Below, in pieces: positions 61,650 through 64,000 of a stretch of DNA of 64,000 nt. The stretch's first letter is position 1; each line of letters starts with the position of its first letter. The translations under genes were made by a program, and so were the position numbers. The notes below the pieces were generated by a model. It searched no databases. It worked only from the letters and a program-made list of their open reading frames with translations, and was not told the origin of the DNA. Source of the DNA: Corticium candelabrum (lineage: Eukaryota; Porifera; Homoscleromorpha; Homosclerophorida; Plakinidae); NCBI RefSeq assembly GCF_963422355.1, contig NC_085091.1, positions 8,473,842 to 8,537,841 of the forward strand, written 5' to 3'.

Positions 61650-62394
61650 ATTAATTGTCATGCAGTTTTCTCAATTGTAAATGTTTAATTAACTATGTTT
61701 AGTTCTTACCGAAATTGTTGTGCTCTGCAGCACAATGATCAACATCCACATCAATGCCCAAATATGTTTTACACAATCCAACTGTAACTGCCCATCATCA
61801 CTGTCAAAGTTCGTAATCTGTAAAAAACAAGAACTGGTTTTACGCATGCAGTGCCGTAGCTAAAAGTTTTAGGTTGCAATTGTTCACTCGCATATAGTAA
61901 CATTGTGTATATACATGATATCTGTATTTAGGTATATATGTATAAATATGAGTCTGCATGGGTCTGTAAACTGCGCCATAGCTCGCGGCTATATGTTGGC
62001 AGGGGCTGAAGTTACGCCCATACGCGGTTGTATGAAAGAATATGTATGCATGTATGTAGAAATTACCATACATGTAAGTATGTATAGACTTGGACAAAAT
62101 TATAGGGACATCCCGCTGTGGGTATGTAGTAACACAATAATTAGATCACAATTTACAAACTATCAATATTGTTAAGAACTTAATAGTTACCGCGTTGATT
62201 GTTAGGTTTCTTGAAAATACTGTAGAACCTAAATTGTTTTTTTACGTTTGGCATTGCGAAAAACATAACCTAAAAGTGTATAACGTCATGATTGTGTATA
62301 CGTCGTAAGTTAGACTCTCTCTAATTTTGTTTAGTGGCTTTCTAAAAGTCGATTTTAAAAACGCGAAAAAAAATTGAAGCCCTTCACCAGTTCC
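61650..62394. other. Spacer left of Tc1/mariner
   Basis: AT-rich. Near 62090 the words ttggacaaaattatagggac resemble the outer end of Tc1-type inverted repeats, but no matching right end was found. Nothing else recognised. Confidence 0.4.
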
Positions 62395-63408
62395 TCAGTA
62401 CTTACTGTTCCTGCTTCACGCCCTTCTGATTGCGTCCAAACGTCGCGGAACACTTTCTGCCAAGTTCCGGACACGCGCGGCTGGAATTTGCTGTCACGCT
62501 TCTTGTCAAGCATTCCAGAGCTCAGCTGCAGTTCTCGGTTCGCGACGGTTGGCATCAATTTTGAGGTCATGCCACAAGTTCTCTATTGGATTTGCATCAG
62601 GCGATTTTGGCGGCCAGTCCAACAGTGTGGCGTCATGCTGGCGTAGCCATTGTCTTGTTGACCGAGACGTGTGGATTGGCGCGTTGTCCTGCTGAAAGAC
62701 AAAGTCGTCTTCTATGAGTGCCACTGCGTCTGTAAGCATGTGCTGCTTTAGAACCTGTTGGTACTCCGTGCTATCCAAACGATCTTCCAGTTTCACAAAA
62801 GACCCCAAACCATGCCAACACATCGATCCCTACACCATCACACTAGCCGCGTGCTGGACCGTACGATCACAACATTTCGGGAAAAATTCTTTATTTTTGC
62901 GACGCCAAACGTACAGAGCATTATCGTTTCCTATGCTAACTTTTGACTAATCTGTAAAAAGAACAGATTTCCAGTCATCCAAAGTCCATTGTGTGTGAGT
63001 GGTTGCCCATCCCAGTCGCAAACGCCGATGGTTTTCTGTTAGCAGTGGTTTTTTTCTAGGCCTCCGAGCATTCACTTTTGTCTCACTGAGACGACGACAG
63101 ACTGTTCTACTTGATACTTGCTTGCCGGTTTTATCAGCCAGCTGATACGAGAGCAGTCGTGATGGTGCTCTGCAGTTCTGCAATGCCATTCTTTTCAGTC
63201 GGTGATCTTCCCGGATTGTCGTTGCCTTCCCACGTCAAGGTCGTTTTACATCATCGCTGCTGCCATGGGAAAGCCGTTGCAGGCACTGATAAACCGACTT
63301 CCTGGAGAGGCGGACAAAAGCTGCGATCTGACGCTCAGAATGGCCAACTGAGTGAAGGGCTTCAATTTTTTTCGCGTATTTGGACTCAACTGTTTGCGTT
63401 CGAGGCAT
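62395..63408 (-). pseudogene. Tc1/mariner transposase with six internal stops, frame length intact
   Basis: From ATG (63408) to the terminal TGA (62395-62397) is exactly 338 codons, the usual length of a Tc1-type transposase, in one frame with no net indel. The N-terminus has the paired-like HTH (ALHSVGHSERQIAAFVRLSR, then SVYQCLQRL). The catalytic core follows: DDWKSVLFTD with the first Asp, FQQDNAPIHTS with the second, and SPDANPIENLWHDLK with the Glu of a DD34E-type triad. Internal stops interrupt after KRP, after LFTD, after ASVMV, after AELWNA, after QEA and after AIRRA. In related transposases these sites hold Arg, Glu, Trp, Cys, Trp and a variable residue. The element is therefore dead by point mutation only. 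Confidence 0.82.
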
Positions 63409-64000
63409 CGCTGCAACTCGTCAAATATTGCACGAAACAAAACTCTGCAACTGCGTGCAGCTGAACGTTCAGGCTAACGTATCGTCTAAGTCTGGCGGTC
63501 TCAAGGGCAGCAGTTTTAGTGCATCTGACATTTTGGCGGTAGTAGTTTGAAATTTTGCTACGTAAAACGTGGACCAGAAGGGGTTGCTGTAAAACGCAGA
63601 CTGCAGACTACGCAGACTGCAGAATGCTGACTACGGAATGGGGACTTGCAGACTACGGAATGGGGACTTGCAGACTACGGAATGGGAACTTTGGCGCTTT
63701 CGAAGATCAAAGACATGCGCACATTCTTATAAACATACATTCACGTGCTAATGTTTCAGGACTTGCCTCATGACATCGTCATATTTAGTAAAACAGCACG
63801 GCCAAGCCTCTTCGAAGTTGCTTTTATCTCCATCTGTGCGAACACGTACGTCGTCTGGATCTACGTCGATCACATGCGCGACAACTAGATATTGAAACCA
63901 GGCGACCAACGCATTAAACAGCCTACTGTTTCTCTATTAGAGTCTGTTTGTAAAATGTTTCTGTTCATATTGTGTGTGGTGAAGCGATAGTTGAATACAC
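63409..64000. other. Right edge with 22-bp tandem repeat
   Basis: No gene recognised. A 22-bp unit (gactacggaatggggacttg plus ca) repeats nearly three times at about 63629-63690, preceded by related cgcagactgcag units. The rest shows no feature. Confidence 0.55.

Overview
This window looks like nuclear DNA from an invertebrate animal. The genes are intron-rich with GT-AG introns, often only 50-300 bp long, the background is AT-rich, and (CA)n/(GT)n microsatellites are very common. The gene set is metazoan: a Hes-type bHLH-Orange-WRPW repressor, a RAB3GAP2 orthologue, a heparan sulfate epimerase, an rBAT-like transporter heavy chain and OPA1. A sponge or another early-branching animal is my guess from the overall feel. 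No sequence here proves the phylum.

Layout, left to right. 1-1962: repeat-rich DNA with a striking heat-shock-element cluster. 1963-2183 (-): first coding exon of ECH1; the rest of the gene was not found. 2354-7383 (+): MORN1 in nine exons, 170 bp from ECH1 and divergent to it. 7685-20753 (+): RAB3GAP2, rebuilt here as 31 exons and 1389 residues. 21559-23514 (-) and 24901-26661 (+): two intronless genes in head-to-head orientation, an SLC3A1/rBAT-like glycoside-hydrolase-fold membrane protein and GLCE, separated by a pure GT tract of about 570 bp. 27143-28467 (-): a coiled-coil protein of unknown role. 29238-30415 (+): a Hes-type repressor. 30632-50914 (-): OPA1 in at least 33 exons over about 20 kb, its larger introns loaded with repeats (a SINE/LINE nest at 41.8-44.3 kb, a Tigger-like element at 34.7-35.4 kb, a foldback MITE at 50.4 kb).

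51-64 kb is a transposon graveyard: a decayed Mutator-like (MULE) transposase, a Ulp1-like peptidase fragment, a hAT-like MITE, a decayed EnSpm/CACTA Tnp2 transposase, and a Tc1/mariner transposase that keeps its full reading-frame length but carries six internal stops. No ordinary host gene was recognised there.

The host genes do not form an operon-like pathway. They cover mitochondrial fatty-acid oxidation (ECH1), mitochondrial fusion (OPA1), Rab control (RAB3GAP2), amino-acid transport or glucosidase activity, proteoglycan maturation (GLCE) and transcriptional repression (Hes). Exon boundaries were worked out by eye from splice signals, reading phase and remembered family similarity; they have not been tested against transcripts.
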